From contig CM047425.1 in assembly GCA_026168455.1 (NCBI GenBank), forward strand, positions 97,343,580-97,407,579: a DNA stretch of 64,000 nucleotides, given 5' to 3'. Below, in pieces: positions 63,081 to 64,000 of this stretch. The translations under genes and the position numbers were made by a program. The notes beneath the pieces were generated by a model, which did not search any database, was not told where the DNA came from, and saw nothing but the letters and a program-made list of their open reading frames with translations. Origin of the DNA: Theocolax elegans. Lineage: Eukaryota; Arthropoda; Insecta; Hymenoptera; Cerocephalidae. Each line of letters begins with the position of its first letter. Position 1 is the first letter of the stretch.

Positions 63081-64000
63081 CTGAGAGTTGTTATAGCTTC
63101 ATATTAAGAATCCAAAATCTCTAACTGTATTTTTTCTACCAAAATATAAATATAGTGTGTACAAAACAATTTTATCTAAGTTTTTATTATTTATTTTTTC
63201 AACGATGCGTGCAATATTTTACTTCAAATGTATATTGAATGTGGTGGATTAAACTGGTTGATTGATTGTAACAAGATCCTGTGGTGACTTTGCGATGGAT
63301 GCAGTTGTTGAACAGCTTGAAACAACGTTTTAATGTTAATTAGTTAAAGGTAATGTATTATTTCTATTATAAAATTTGTACTTAATCAACCGAAGACAAT
63401 CGTTATTAATTAATTAATAATACGTTGCTCTCTTTGCAATTAAGTTAAATGGATAGGTAACCTCATTATAATAATACAATTTTTTAATATTGAAATTATT
63501 AATACTTTATAATAATAATAACTGTTCAACGTTATAGTCAAAGAATATACAAATTTAATAGAAGCGATAAAATATATAGAAGAAAAGTGCACGTAAACGA
63601 CACAAAATTAAAATCACATTCACACTCCATTGAAACTCACTGACAATAATATAACCATCGACGTGAACAAAAGCGTACCCCATATTTGAGCGTAATCGCA
63701 TTGATAAAAATTTAAAAGCATCAAAATGTCTGCAAACCACAATTTTTCCTTTTAGTCTCGATATTTTACTTCTATTATAAATTTAACATATTCATATTAT
63801 TATGATGATTGCTTATAAGTTTTGTTTCAAATTTACGAAACGCCTTTAATCATAATATGACCGATTAAAATTAATATAAAAATACAATAATTATTGAAAA
63901 TTATCGAGTTAATAATAGTTTTTAATTTTTTTGCTTTTAGTGCATAATCAAAATAATAATTTATAAAAAATTTTCTTAAAAAATTAAATTGTATAGCGGA
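63081..64000. other. AT-rich right edge
   Basis: Only one 61-codon minus frame (63555-63740). No feature recognised. Confidence 0.7.

Noticed and set aside
1..64000. CRISPR array, prophage, plasmid or bacterial operon
   Set aside because: No regularly spaced direct repeats, no dense coding strand runs and no ribosome-binding-site pattern; composition and microsatellites are eukaryotic.

Overview
The window looks like nuclear DNA from an insect, most likely a hymenopteran. The background is strongly AT-rich, with many TAATTA and TTTAAAT words and long stop-dense stretches. It is broken every few kilobases by 200-500 bp islands richer in G+C and CpG, which carry (GA)n, (CGAA)n and (TG)n microsatellites. 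There is no operon structure, no run of ribosome-binding sites and no phage or CRISPR signature. The taxon call is inference from composition only.

I found no protein-coding gene I can name, and no tRNA, rRNA or snRNA. Most long open frames are explained by AT-rich composition or by microsatellites. The whole window is best read as an intergenic region, or the inside of one or more very long introns, containing scattered candidate regulatory islands. A few islands carry open frames with plausible splice signals (7833-7994, 10797-11126, 30208-30474 minus, 47502-47600, 56961-57638). These are listed at low confidence as candidate exons.

The strongest feature is a 522-bp near-perfect palindrome at 20952-21473. 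It has two 240-bp arms that differ at only three positions, a 42-nt loop, and a TTAA at each outer edge. It reads as a young non-autonomous DNA transposon (long-TIR or foldback MITE) with a TTAA target site, most simply piggyBac-like. A second, older inverted-repeat element of about 122 bp lies at 40418-40539.

Layout: 1-6440 is mostly empty AT-rich DNA with one island at 3500-3730. 6440-11170 has island-rich sequence with (CGAA), (GA) and (TG) repeats, a minus-strand G-quadruplex motif and two candidate exons. 11170-20950 is AT-rich with islands at 13130-13500 and 15330-16720, both with plus-strand G4 motifs. The palindromic element follows, then AT-rich DNA with islands at 22260-22830, 24400-24560, 27940-28690 and 30200-30600. 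32810-37220 is a denser cluster of islands: a C-rich and G-rich inverted pair, a polypurine tract, and a GC-rich block with two adjacent CACGTG boxes and a (CGG)n tract. 37220-42880 is the emptiest part apart from the small inverted-repeat element. 42880-63080 alternates islands and AT-rich spacers, including a purine-biased block with a decayed tandem duplication (about 49145-49370) and the longest open frame of the window (56961-57638). 63080-64000 is AT-rich with nothing recognised.
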